This document shows, piece after piece, positions 45,609 through 54,643 of a DNA stretch of 64,000 bases. The translations under genes and the position numbers were made by a program. Positions within the stretch are counted from its first letter, which is position 1; every line of letters begins with the position of its first letter. The DNA comes from Spongiactinospora rosea. Lineage in GTDB: Bacteria > Actinomycetota > Actinomycetes > Streptosporangiales > Streptosporangiaceae. The notes under the pieces were generated by a model. The model saw only the letters and a list, made by a program, of their open reading frames with translations. It had not been told where the DNA came from and ran no database searches. The stretch lies in the NCBI RefSeq assembly GCF_003315795.1, contig NZ_QMEY01000002.1:1-64000 (forward strand). Direction: 5' to 3'.

Positions 45609-48045
45609 AGCCCAACTCCTCTAGGTAGGTGTCGAGACGCGCAGCAGCCGCCTCACGCTGTGTCTCTAGGTCACGGAGGGTGACCTCATACTTGTCCGCC
45701 CACGTGCGGAACGCGTTCTCGAACAGTCTGCGGGCAGTGGCCGTACGGGAGTCCAAGCGGGACGAGAGCTGAATCCGGAGTACGTCGAGGACCAGGTTGT
45801 GGCGGGAAAAGTCGTCCAGTGCGCCGACGGCCATGTGGAGGCGAGGTATGAAGTGGTCCTCCAGCGCGGCGACCTTCTTCCTGGCAACGGCCGTGCGAGA
45901 TTTAAGTGCTTTGAGCTCGGCTTCGGAAAGCTGGTCTTCGGCGGGCTCGTCCGCCTCCTCATCCTCTTCGGATGGTTTGGCGGTCGCGGCCTTGAGCTGG
46001 ACGCTCAGCTCAGCATAAGCCGCTTCGGCTTCGTCGAGCTCAGCCAAGTAGTCGGGGATGAGCGCCGGAACGACGCGGTGGTCGCGGGCCTTGCGTTTCT
46101 CGGCGGCGATCTTCTGCTTGTCCCAGTACTCGACGTCCTCCTCGTCCAGCGCGAAGGCCGATTCGATGGTGGTGAGCCAGCCATCCACCACCCCTTCGAA
46201 TCCGTTCAGGCCGAGTGTCTTGATGTCGTACTGAGCCTCCCCCCACCAGGCCGCCACGACGCCGGCCAGCTCGAACCGGTCGAGCATGTCCAGGGGGAGC
46301 AGCTCGATCACGAAGGAGTCGAGCAGCTCGGCGCGTACCTCCATCACCTTGCGCGTGCTGGGCAGTTCGACCAGGCGCTTGCTGTGGCGGCTCCACCACT
46401 CGTCGAATGCCTCGCGTAGCCGGGCCACCGCAGGTTCGGCTAGGGCGGGTAGCCGTGCGGCGGTGGCCTGCCAGCCCTCGGGAAGGAAGTCGAAGTAGTC
46501 GGCGTCGCGCTCGGCGAAGAGCGTCGCCGGGTCGATGCCGAACGCCCGGAACAGCCCCGCCTTGGCCTCGACCTCGGACCTGGGCACGCCGCCGTGCAGG
46601 TGAGCGCGGACGTCCTGCGGCTCGGGCGGCGGCGTGTTGTCGACGTAGCGGCGGATGTTGAGGTTGAAGTCGTTCTCGCGGAGCTCTTCGACGTCTACGA
46701 CCCGGGCGAACCCGGGGATGTCCTCATATGCCTCGTACGCCGCGACGATCTTCTCGGCGTGCTGCGGGTCCAGGTAGTTCTGGGCGCGGCCAGCGGTGAA
46801 CTCGCGGTCGGCGTTGATGAAGAGCACCTTGCCGCGTCGCTCGGCCGATCGCGGATCGGTACCGCGCAGGACGAGGACGCAGGCGGGGATGCCGGTGCCG
46901 TAGAAGAGGTTGGGGGCCAGGCCGATGACCGCTTCCAGACGGTCGTCCTTGATGATGCCCTCGCGGATGTCCTTCTCCTTGCCGCCGCGGAACAGCACGC
47001 CGTGTGGCATGACCGTGGCCCCGATGCCGTCGGGGGTCAGCACCGCCAGGACGTGCTGGGCGAACATGAGGTCCGCCTTCTTCCCGGTCTCGGGCGCGTA
47101 GCCGTACTTGAAGCGTTCCTTGTGCTTCATGTCGGCCGAGGAGTAGTTCAGGGAGAAGGGCGGATTGGTGAGCACGCGGTCGAAGCGCATCAGCTCGCCC
47201 CCGACGAGATGCCTGGGCTCGGCGAGCGTGTCGTCGTTCTCCAGCTGGGCGTTGAGGACGCCGTGAAGGATCATGTTCATCTTCGACACCGCCCAGGTGC
47301 CGCCGTTGTACTCCTGCCCGGCCAGGGTCAGGTCGCGCGAGTCCAGGCCGTGCTCGTCGATGTACTCCTTGGCGTGGATGAGCATGCCGCCCGAGCCAGC
47401 GCACGGGTCGTAGACGGCCATGCCCGGCCTAGGCTTGACCAGGCGGACCATCATGCGAACGACGCCACGCGGCGTGTAGAACTCGCCACCCTTTTTGCCT
47501 GCGGAATCGGCGAACTGGGCGATCAGGTATTCATAGGCCGCGCCGAGCAGGTCAGGGAACTCGAAGTCCTCGTTGCGGAGCCGTACTCGGGAGAAGTGGT
47601 CGACGAGCTGCTGCAGCCGCTTGTCAGGGATCGTGGACTGGCCGACCTTGCGGGTGAAGTCGATGTGCTCCAGGACGCCTTCGAGAGCTGCGACGTTCTC
47701 TTCCTCCAAGGCGCCAAGCGCCTTGTTGAGCATGTCTCCGACGTTCTTCTTACGCGATTCGTTCTTGATGTGGCTCCAACGGGCTTCCGGAGGCACGTAG
47801 AACTTGTCACCGCGGTAGAAGCCGCGCGCCTCGGCCATCCGCTCGGCTTCTTCGCGGCTCTTGCCTTCGGCCATCCGCTTCTCGACGACCTCGCTACGGA
47901 CCACCTCGAACTGGTCGGAGGCCCGCTTCAGGAAGAGCATCCCGAAGATGTACTCCTTGAACTCCGAAGCGTCCATCTTGCCGCGGAGAATATCGGCCGC
48001 GCCGAACAGGTGCCGCTCAAGCTGCGGCAACGTCAACTTCGCCAC
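45601..48045 (-). CDS. hsdM: Type I restriction enzyme M subunit, long form
   Basis: ATG 48045 begins [25 protein letters not shown], the HsdM N-terminal helical domain. Motif I is [10 protein letters not shown] (about residue 218) and motif IV NPPFS (about 298), in the usual N6-adenine order. At 814 residues it is much longer than classical HsdM (about 500). The extra 330 residues are Glu/Lys-rich helical ([19 protein letters not shown], then [14 protein letters not shown]), a layout seen in the SNF2-like long-M group of type I systems. First gene of the operon; promoter must lie in 48046-48382. Confidence 0.93.
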   Translation of the reverse strand: MAKLTLPQLERHLFGAADILRGKMDASEFKEYIFGMLFLKRASDQFEVVRSEVVEKRMAEGKSREEAERMAEARGFYRGDKFYVPPEARWSHIKNESRKKNVGDMLNKALGALEEENVAALEGVLEHIDFTRKVGQSTIPDKRLQQLVDHFSRVRLRNEDFEFPDLLGAAYEYLIAQFADSAGKKGGEFYTPRGVVRMMVRLVKPRPGMAVYDPCAGSGGMLIHAKEYIDEHGLDSRDLTLAGQEYNGGTWAVSKMNMILHGVLNAQLENDDTLAEPRHLVGGELMRFDRVLTNPPFSLNYSSADMKHKERFKYGYAPETGKKADLMFAQHVLAVLTPDGIGATVMPHGVLFRGGKEKDIREGIIKDDRLEAVIGLAPNLFYGTGIPACVLVLRGTDPRSAERRGKVLFINADREFTAGRAQNYLDPQHAEKIVAAYEAYEDIPGFARVVDVEELRENDFNLNIRRYVDNTPPPEPQDVRAHLHGGVPRSEVEAKAGLFRAFGIDPATLFAERDADYFDFLPEGWQATAARLPALAEPAVARLREAFDEWWSRHSKRLVELPSTRKVMEVRAELLDSFVIELLPLDMLDRFELAGVVAAWWGEAQYDIKTLGLNGFEGVVDGWLTTIESAFALDEEDVEYWDKQKIAAEKRKARDHRVVPALIPDYLAELDEAEAAYAELSVQLKAATAKPSEEDEEADEPAEDQLSEAELKALKSRTAVARKKVAALEDHFIPRLHMAVGALDDFSRHNLVLDVLRIQLSSRLDSRTATARRLFENAFRTWADKYEVTLRDLETQREAAAARLDTYLEELGYA

Positions 48046-48382
48046 GTGGTGGCCTCTCTGGGTCGGTCGGTCTGCGTCAGGGGTGCCGGGGCCAGTCTCC
48101 CAGTGACCGTGGGTCCGCGCAGTTCGTCCGGGCTTCAGATGTGAACAGTCCTTGTGGACCAGACTCTAGAGACACGTATCGTTTCCGTCAACACCTACAT
48201 TATGGCTGTGTACTCGGATCACAGTAAGCTACTGCTGCCTCGCGGAGGGCGTTCCAGACTGCCACAGTTGCCCGCCTAGTGACATGGGCCACAAAGACTG
48301 ATAGATCGATTCGACATGCCGTCGTTAGACCGCTCCCAACACCCCGGCATCGACTGCTTCCCCCCCCCCCCCCGGAGGCCCC
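48046..48382. promoter_or_regulatory. Divergent promoter region of hsdM operon and HelD-like gene
   Basis: No gene in these 337 bp. The centre (48160-48250) is AT-richer and includes TACATTAT on the plus strand, a possible -10 element. Transcripts leave in both directions, to hsdM and to the helicase. The right end carries a 14-C tract immediately before the GGAGG ribosome binding site of the helicase gene. Confidence 0.5.
48360..48373. repeat. Homopolymeric C tract, 14 bases
   Basis: Fourteen consecutive C run from 48360 to 48373, directly followed by GGAGG (48374-48378) and the ATG at 48383. Tracts of this length are unstable by strand slippage. Its length would alter the distance between promoter elements and ribosome binding site or the leader structure. 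The exact count is also error-prone in sequencing. Confidence 0.85.
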
Positions 48383-50941
48383 ATGAGCACGGCCGATCGG
48401 AATGCGGTGATCGCTGAGGAACAGCTAGCCGTGGATCACATCTACGACTGCATCGACCAGGAGCGGAAGCGAATCGAAAGCGTCCGGGCGAGCAGCCTCG
48501 GGGATTGCCCGGACGCGGGACTGTCCTCTCATCCGGACCTGCCGAAGGAGTACGGACGCCGTGAGGATCTTGGCCGTCATCCCCTCGTGATCGCCCGGAT
48601 CGATCTCCTTGACGACCCCGACGACAGGCTCACCCGGTACATCGGTCGCACCACCGTACGAGACCCCCAGGGCGAGCTGGCGCTGGTGAAGTGGACGAAC
48701 AAGACGGCGACCGCCTGGCGCCTGGCCACTCCCGAAGATCCCGCGGGTGTACGGCGACAGCGTCAGCTCCGCTGCGACGGCCCCAAGGTTCTCGACTACA
48801 GCGACACCGAGATCCAGGTGATCAACGCCAAGGGTGAAACCGTTCCGGCTCCGGTCGTCGACGACGAGCCCGACCTGTTCCTTCTGGCCGACCTGGATCT
48901 TGCTCGCGACGGCGTCATGCGCGACATCGTCGAAACGATCCAGCGCGACCAGCTCCGGCTGGTGGCCGACGAACGAAAAGGTGTGCTCGTCATCCAGGGT
49001 GGTCCGGGCACCGGCAAGACCGCGGTCGGGCTGCACCGCGTCACCTGGTTGCTGGACAATGAGCACTTCACCCCTGACCAGCTGCTCGTCGTCGGCCCCC
49101 ACAAGGCGTTCCTTCAGTACGTTCGTGACGTCCTGCCCCGGATGGGCAGCCGCGGTGTGGCGACCGTTGACATCACCGAGCTCTGGCTAGGCGACGTCCG
49201 GGGAACCGATCCGGTCGCCGCCCGCCTGGTCAAGTCGGATGACCGGATGGCCAGGGTGCTGCACAACGCGGTCGAAAACCTCATTCGCGAGGATCTCGCC
49301 GCCGAGGAGGGCTTCAACTTCCGTGGTGCGCGGCTGGAGATCGTCAAAGCCGAGCTCGTCCGGCTGGCCTCGGCGGCTCGTGCGGCGAGGGGCTCTTACC
49401 AGGTGCGCCGCCGCCGCTTCATCGACACCGTCATCGACTGGCTGCTGACCCAGTACGCGGAAGCGACTCGGGTCAAGAAGACCGACGACCGGCTCCGTAG
49501 CCAGTTGGAGAAGGTCGCGGCCGTTTCCACGCTCATCAGTCGCGTCTGGCCGTCGTCCAGCGCCGAGCAGATCTATCGGCAACTGCTCGCCGACAAGGAC
49601 GGCCTCGCAGCTGCGGCTTTCGGCGTGCTCACCCTCGACGAGCAGGCCGCCCTTGTCCGTCCGCAGGCCAGACGGGTCGCGGACGAACCCTGGTCGGCCG
49701 AGGACCTCGTCTGCCTGGGGGAGCTCCGATGGCTTCTGACCGGAGAGGACGAACGGCGCTACCACCACCTGGTCATCGACGAAGCCCAGGACCTGACGCC
49801 CATGCAGGCCAAGTCGCTGGCCCGCTGGTGTCCGTCCGGTTCGATGACGGTACTCGGCGACTTGGCGCAGAGCACGGGGATTCGCCAGTATGACGTCTGG
49901 GAGCGCCTGGCCGACATCCTGTCCGGCACTGAAGGCTGGCACATCGCCGAGCTCGGCATCGGCTACCGGGTGCCGGCCGACGTCATGAACTTCGCCGCGA
50001 TGCTGGGAACGAAGATCTCGCCCTCCACGGTGATCCCGGAGTCGGTGCGACCCTCGTCGCCGGGCACCTTGGAGATCGTTCCGGTCTCCCGACAGCGCAT
50101 CCTCACCGAGACGGTCACGAGGGCCCAGCGGCTGGCCATCAAGGACGGCGACCAGGCGCGTTCCGTCGCGGTCCTGACTCCGGCGCAGGACGAATTCCAT
50201 GCCGAACTCGTCCAGCGGATCGCCGCCTTCCAGGAGTCAGCGTTGCCGGGAATCGGGCAGCAGATCACCGTCATGCCCGCGCACATGGCGAAGGGTCTGG
50301 AGTTCGACCACGTCGTGGTGGTAGAACCGCATCTGTTCGCCGAACAGAGTTCGACGGGGCTTCGGCAGCTTTACGTCGCTCTGACCCGGTGCACGCAGTC
50401 CCTGACGGTGCTCCATTCGTCCCCTCTGCCCGCCGAACTAGGCGGGCCTGTCAAGGTGCCTGTGACCGAGATCAAGAAGACCGACGCTGTCCCTTTGTCC
50501 CAGAATGAGCGGTTCGCCGACGGGGACGAGTTTCGAGCCTTCCTCAAGGAGCAGGCGGCGGCGAGCCGGAAGCAACCAGCACACGCCCGGCTCAAGCACA
50601 TGCTCGCAGCCGAGTTGTACGGCAACGAACGCGAACCCCTGCTGGATACTGAGTACGCCGACATCATCTGCGAGGACGAGCGCGGGCTCGGATTCTACGT
50701 GATCTCAGCGCAGAACGTCGACACCTATGCCGAGCTCCGTGCCGTGGCGCCCAAGCTCCTAGAAGCCGAATGGGCCAGCGGCAAATACAAGGAGATCGAC
50801 CGCCTCTTCCTCGTCCTGCCGAAGGAGCCGCAGGACCTGTGGGCGGTCGACATCATCAAGACGCTCTTCGAAGTCTCGGTCATCTGGAAGACCGAGACGG
50901 GCTGGGCCGGTCCGTCTGTGGAGGCTGCTCTGGGGCAGTGA
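48383..50941 (+). CDS. HelD/HelR-like superfamily 1 helicase
   Basis: The 852-residue protein starts at ATG 48383 after GGAGG. Walker A is GGPGTGKTA (about 210), Walker B VIDEAQDL (about 468), and motif VI-like YVALTRCTQSL lies near 675. The N-terminal coiled-coil region (AEEQLAVDHIYDCIDQERKRI) is the HelD arm that enters the RNA polymerase channels. HelD proteins free stalled RNA polymerase, and HelR forms give rifampicin tolerance. The C-terminal 150 residues (AAELYGNEREPLLDTEYADIIC, then YKEIDRLFLVLPKE) are extra compared with ordinary HelD. It diverges from the restriction operon, so a defence link is possible. Confidence 0.85.
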   Translation: MSTADRNAVIAEEQLAVDHIYDCIDQERKRIESVRASSLGDCPDAGLSSHPDLPKEYGRREDLGRHPLVIARIDLLDDPDDRLTRYIGRTTVRDPQGELALVKWTNKTATAWRLATPEDPAGVRRQRQLRCDGPKVLDYSDTEIQVINAKGETVPAPVVDDEPDLFLLADLDLARDGVMRDIVETIQRDQLRLVADERKGVLVIQGGPGTGKTAVGLHRVTWLLDNEHFTPDQLLVVGPHKAFLQYVRDVLPRMGSRGVATVDITELWLGDVRGTDPVAARLVKSDDRMARVLHNAVENLIREDLAAEEGFNFRGARLEIVKAELVRLASAARAARGSYQVRRRRFIDTVIDWLLTQYAEATRVKKTDDRLRSQLEKVAAVSTLISRVWPSSSAEQIYRQLLADKDGLAAAAFGVLTLDEQAALVRPQARRVADEPWSAEDLVCLGELRWLLTGEDERRYHHLVIDEAQDLTPMQAKSLARWCPSGSMTVLGDLAQSTGIRQYDVWERLADILSGTEGWHIAELGIGYRVPADVMNFAAMLGTKISPSTVIPESVRPSSPGTLEIVPVSRQRILTETVTRAQRLAIKDGDQARSVAVLTPAQDEFHAELVQRIAAFQESALPGIGQQITVMPAHMAKGLEFDHVVVVEPHLFAEQSSTGLRQLYVALTRCTQSLTVLHSSPLPAELGGPVKVPVTEIKKTDAVPLSQNERFADGDEFRAFLKEQAAASRKQPAHARLKHMLAAELYGNEREPLLDTEYADIICEDERGLGFYVISAQNVDTYAELRAVAPKLLEAEWASGKYKEIDRLFLVLPKEPQDLWAVDIIKTLFEVSVIWKTETGWAGPSVEAALGQ

Positions 50942-51008
50942 CGGAAACCGCCCGGCCATGATGACGGCTCCTCGCGAAGCGGATGCTGGCACGGAATGCC
51001 TACATATC

Positions 51009-52179
51009 ATGCGGTTCATGACTGTCGGGCCCGATGGGGCCGCCCTCCAGACGAGCCTGCGTCAGAGCCTGGCCTGGGCACTGATACCGGTCTGCTGCTG
51101 CGGTGGGTTACCCATCCCGTTCATGATCGGATATGCCGCCTACCGGCTCTGCAACACAACGCTATGGATCTTCGCGGCGGCGTATCTCGCGGTCGAGGGA
51201 GCGGTGTTCGCGGCCTCGTGGGCCCTTGAGAACGTACCGAAGGAGGATGCTCGCTGGACCCTCACGTTGATGATCTGGATGGGCACCTATCTCGGCGGTG
51301 CGGCGCACCTCTTCGTCCTGGCCAAGCGAGTCCTGCCACAGAAGATCCCGCCTGCAGCGACTGTTCCGAGAACCTGGCCCGGACCGGTGACGCCGAGCGG
51401 GTCATCAGGGCCGGCGCAGGCGTGGGTGGGGCCGTACGCACTCCTCGCCAAGATCGGCCAAGGGGGCCAAGGCGAGGTCTACCTGGCTCGCTCTCCGGAC
51501 GGCGGGCAGGTCGCCGTCAAGCTGTTGCATGCACGAGTATCCTTCACTGAACGGGACGACTTCCTTACCGAGGCCAGCGCGGCTCGCCGGGTGCCGGGAT
51601 TCGCGACCGCGCGGGTGATCGACGTGGGCGTCCACAACAGCAGGCCGTACATCGTCAGCGAGTACGGTTAGGGGCCCTCGCTCGACCAGCTCACCCGTCG
51701 CGAGGGCCAGCGTTCTCCTGACAGCCTGGTTCGGCTCGCCATCGCCACAGCCGCTGCCCTCAATGGGATCCACCAGGCGGGCATCGTCCACCGGGACTTC
51801 AAGCCGGCCAACGTCCTGCTCGCTCCCGACGGCCCGCGGGTGATCGACTTCGGGATCGCACGTGCCGTCGGACGGCTCACCACGTCGGGGGGCGCCAAGG
51901 GCACACCGGCCTTCATGTCGCCCGAGCAGGTCGAAGGCCGCCAGGCAAGTCCGGCCTCGGACATCTTCAGCTGGGGCTCGACAATGCACTTCGCGGCGAC
52001 CGGTCGCCCGGCCTTCGACGGCCCATCCGTCTGGGCCGTCGAGAACCAGATCATCAACTCCGACCCCGGACCTCCGCATGGTTCCCCCGCCTCTTCGCGA
52101 GCTCGTCCAGCAGGCCATGCACAAGGCCCCACATGAACGCCCATCAGCATCACAACTGCACCGACTGTTGTCACTATAA
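51009..52179 (+). pseudogene. Decayed membrane Ser/Thr kinase
   Basis: The N-terminal part has three hydrophobic segments (SLAWALIPVCCCGGLPIPFMI and others, residues about 15-115), then a kinase domain: VGPYALLAKIGQGGQGEVYLA and VAVKLLHA. An in-frame TAG at 51669-51671 interrupts it after SEYG. The same frame continues with HRDFKPANVLL, DFGIA and SPEQVEGR. A further +1 shift near 52068 puts the C-terminal RELVQQAMHKAPHERPSA in another frame. Membrane segments at the N-terminus rather than after the kinase are unusual. The start codon is uncertain and no ribosome binding site is clear. Confidence 0.72.
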
Positions 52180-52185
52180 AAATGC

Positions 52186-52212
52186 TTGCATACTAAGTTC
52201 ACAGGCTATACT
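52186..52212 (+). promoter_or_regulatory. Possible promoter of the CBASS operon
   Basis: TTGCAT (52186-52191) and TATACT (52207-52212) are separated by 15 bp, a short but usable spacer, in an AT-rich patch directly upstream of the NYN-patatin gene. The start codon follows 31 bp after the -10 box, with AAGGGAG as ribosome binding site. Confidence 0.45.
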
Positions 52213-52243
52213 CTTCTTATACGAGAGGTGCAAGGGAGCTGTG

Positions 52244-53590
52244 ATGCATACTCTGCGAGCAGGACGAGCCATCCACTTACTGGACATCGAGAACCTGGCT
52301 GCATCGCCGTCGCCCACCGCAACGGAGATCGCCGACAGCATGTCGGATTACCTGTGCCGGGTGCCGGTCGGCACCCTGGGCCAGTTCGTCGTCGGGGTCA
52401 ACGCCCGATCGCTGGCCGAGGTGGGGCGAGTAATCGACGGTGCTCAGATCCTCACCCGCTCCGGACAGGACGGCGCTGACAGCGTGCTCGCCGAGACGGC
52501 CATCAACGACGGTATCGACCTCTGGTTCGAGCGAGTGGTCATCGGCTCCGACGACGGCTACTTCGCAGACCTCGCCGCTTGGCTGACCGCCCACGACGTG
52601 CGGGTCACGGTGGTGTCCCGCACCGGCCTGCTCAGCTGGCGCCTCTACGTCGCGGTCCGCGACATCCAAGTGCTTTCCCTCGACGGTAGCGGTGCGAAGG
52701 CGCTCTTCGCTGTTCACGTTCTCGCGCAGCTGGAGGCCGACCTGCGCCTGAGCATCATGGAGTCGTTCGACCTGATCGCCGGGGCGTCCGCCGGCGGAGT
52801 TATCGCTCTCGGGCTAGGGGCAGGAATGCGGCCGGCGGAGATAGTTGAGCACTATGCCGACCTGACCGATATTCTGTTCCCGCAGTCCCGCCGAGCCAGG
52901 TGGCGCCTTTTCCCACACGTGCGGAGTCCGACACACTCTGGTGACATCATGCGAAAGGCGCTCAGCGCAGTTCTCGGCTCACGTTCGCTGGGGGAGAGCA
53001 CCAAGCGGCTGATCATTCCTACCTGGAATGTGCAGCGAGGCCAGGTGCACATCTTCAAGACACCGCATCACCCGCGGCTTCGCCGCGATGGAGGGGTCTC
53101 AATGGTCGACGTCGCCATGGCTACGACAGCGGCACCGACGCTCTTCCCTGCGGCAGGGTGGGGAGGACAGAGGCTTGTCGACGGCGGAGTTTGGGCGAGC
53201 AATCCGTCGGTGGTTGCGATCGGCGAAGCTGTCAGCATGCTCGGCATTCCATTGGAGGCCATCCGCGTCCTTAACCTTGGCGTTGTCGATCAGAGGACGA
53301 AGCATCCTGTGCATCTTGATATAGACAGAGGGGCATTGGCAAGATCTACCGCACAGTTTTTGATCACGGCGTCAAATCGCGGCGCGCAAGGGTCCGCGAT
53401 GCACCTGGTAGGCAAGCACAATTTCACCCGCTTCGAAGCTGAGGTGCCGGATGATGCATTCATTCCGGCCCCTACACGACAGGCCCTTCTAGCTCAACTA
53501 GCCGGTATTCAAAGCCATGTTCTCAGCGCTGTTTACACCGATAAGTTCGCCAACCATATCACAATTCCGTACACTCCATCCTCTAGTTGA
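52244..53590 (+). CDS. NYN-patatin fusion, candidate CBASS phospholipase effector
   Basis: ATG 52244 is preceded by AAGGGAG. Residues 8-138 form an NYN/PIN-like domain: LLDIEN (D14, E16, N17), GADSVLAE (D79) and IGSDDGYFADL (D103, D104) carry the acidic residues of this nuclease fold. Residues 140-400 form a patatin phospholipase: VLSLDGSGAKALF oxyanion loop (147-155), nucleophile Ser182 in GASAGG, and catalytic Asp313 in VDGGVWASNP. Patatin effectors of the CapV type degrade membrane lipids when a cyclic nucleotide activates them. The CD-NTase gene starts 42 bp downstream. I know of no described NYN-CapV fusion. The junction (VAVRDIQVLSLDG) is tight, without linker. Confidence 0.82.
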   Translation: MHTLRAGRAIHLLDIENLAASPSPTATEIADSMSDYLCRVPVGTLGQFVVGVNARSLAEVGRVIDGAQILTRSGQDGADSVLAETAINDGIDLWFERVVIGSDDGYFADLAAWLTAHDVRVTVVSRTGLLSWRLYVAVRDIQVLSLDGSGAKALFAVHVLAQLEADLRLSIMESFDLIAGASAGGVIALGLGAGMRPAEIVEHYADLTDILFPQSRRARWRLFPHVRSPTHSGDIMRKALSAVLGSRSLGESTKRLIIPTWNVQRGQVHIFKTPHHPRLRRDGGVSMVDVAMATTAAPTLFPAAGWGGQRLVDGGVWASNPSVVAIGEAVSMLGIPLEAIRVLNLGVVDQRTKHPVHLDIDRGALARSTAQFLITASNRGAQGSAMHLVGKHNFTRFEAEVPDDAFIPAPTRQALLAQLAGIQSHVLSAVYTDKFANHITIPYTPSSS

Positions 53591-53632
53591 GCACGCCACT
53601 CCGCCGACTCAATCACATCGCCAGGAGATGTC

Positions 53633-54643
53633 ATGAAGCACACCGATTACTTCAAGAACTTTATGGACAACACCGTCAACTTGTCCAAGTACAAGTTGGA
53701 GCTACTGAGCGACCGGGTTGACGCTGTCTATGACTGCCTAAAAGGCGACGAGTATCTCGGTCCGCTGCTCAAGAAGAAGATACCGCAAGGTTCGTGGCCT
53801 CAAAGGACGATCATCAATCCACAGAATGGGAAGGCATTCGACGGCGACTTCATGGTACAGATGGACGAAAATCCCGACTGGGCGTCCGACTTGAATAAGT
53901 ATGGTGACGCCATCTACAACGTCCTCCACAAGACCTCGCCGTACAAGGACATGCCGCACGGTCGAAAGTGTCGATGCGTCTACCTCAACTACGCGGACAA
54001 CGCGATGCACGTCGACATCGTTCCGTTCGTGGTCCGCGCCGACGGATCCAAATGGATCATCAACCGAGATGATAACGTGCGGGAGCGTACCGACCCAGAC
54101 GGCTTTACAAATTGGATGAAGACAAAAGACGAGATCGCAGGCAAACGTCTTCGTGAGGTCATCCGGATAATGAAGTTTCTGCGTGACCACCGGAACTCTT
54201 TCACCGGCACGAAGTCGATTCTCCTAACGACCCTGCTGGGCGAGCGAGTGGAGGCGTGGCGCAAGGTCATTGACGCCGGCTATTACGCGGACCTACCGAC
54301 CGCGCTGCTGCACATCGTCTCCGACCTCGACGAGTGGCTCCAGGCCAATCCGACCAAGCCGGTGATCATGGATCCATCCGGCTCCGGAACGTCGTTCGAC
54401 CACCGCTGGACGCAAGAGACCTACTCCTATTTCCGCGACCGCATCCACACCCATGCCGACGAAATCAAAGCCGCCTATGACGAACCCGACCCAGACAAGA
54501 GCGTGAAGAAGTGGCAGGCACTATTCGGCGTTGGTTTCACGGCCCCGAAGCCTTCCTCATCCAGCGGGAAATATAGCTCGATGGGAACTGGGGCTACTGC
54601 GGCTGGCGCTGCGACCGTCAATCTGTCCGGACGAGCGGGTTGA
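53633..54643 (+). CDS. CD-NTase (cGAS/DncV-like nucleotidyltransferase), CBASS synthase
   Basis: ATG 53633 has CAGGAG upstream. The 336-residue enzyme has the polymerase-beta nucleotidyltransferase signature: QGSW (G53-S54), FDGDFMVQ (D70, D72) and a third Asp in MHVDIVPFV (D128). It makes cyclic di- or trinucleotides on phage infection. The clade is not decided here. The last 30 residues are flexible (Ser/Gly/Ala-rich) and end in ...SGRAG; a C-terminal glycine is what Cap2 enzymes activate when they conjugate CD-NTases to targets. Its stop overlaps the Cap2 start as TTGA. Confidence 0.88.
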   Translation: MKHTDYFKNFMDNTVNLSKYKLELLSDRVDAVYDCLKGDEYLGPLLKKKIPQGSWPQRTIINPQNGKAFDGDFMVQMDENPDWASDLNKYGDAIYNVLHKTSPYKDMPHGRKCRCVYLNYADNAMHVDIVPFVVRADGSKWIINRDDNVRERTDPDGFTNWMKTKDEIAGKRLREVIRIMKFLRDHRNSFTGTKSILLTTLLGERVEAWRKVIDAGYYADLPTALLHIVSDLDEWLQANPTKPVIMDPSGSGTSFDHRWTQETYSYFRDRIHTHADEIKAAYDEPDPDKSVKKWQALFGVGFTAPKPSSSSGKYSSMGTGATAAGAATVNLSGRAG

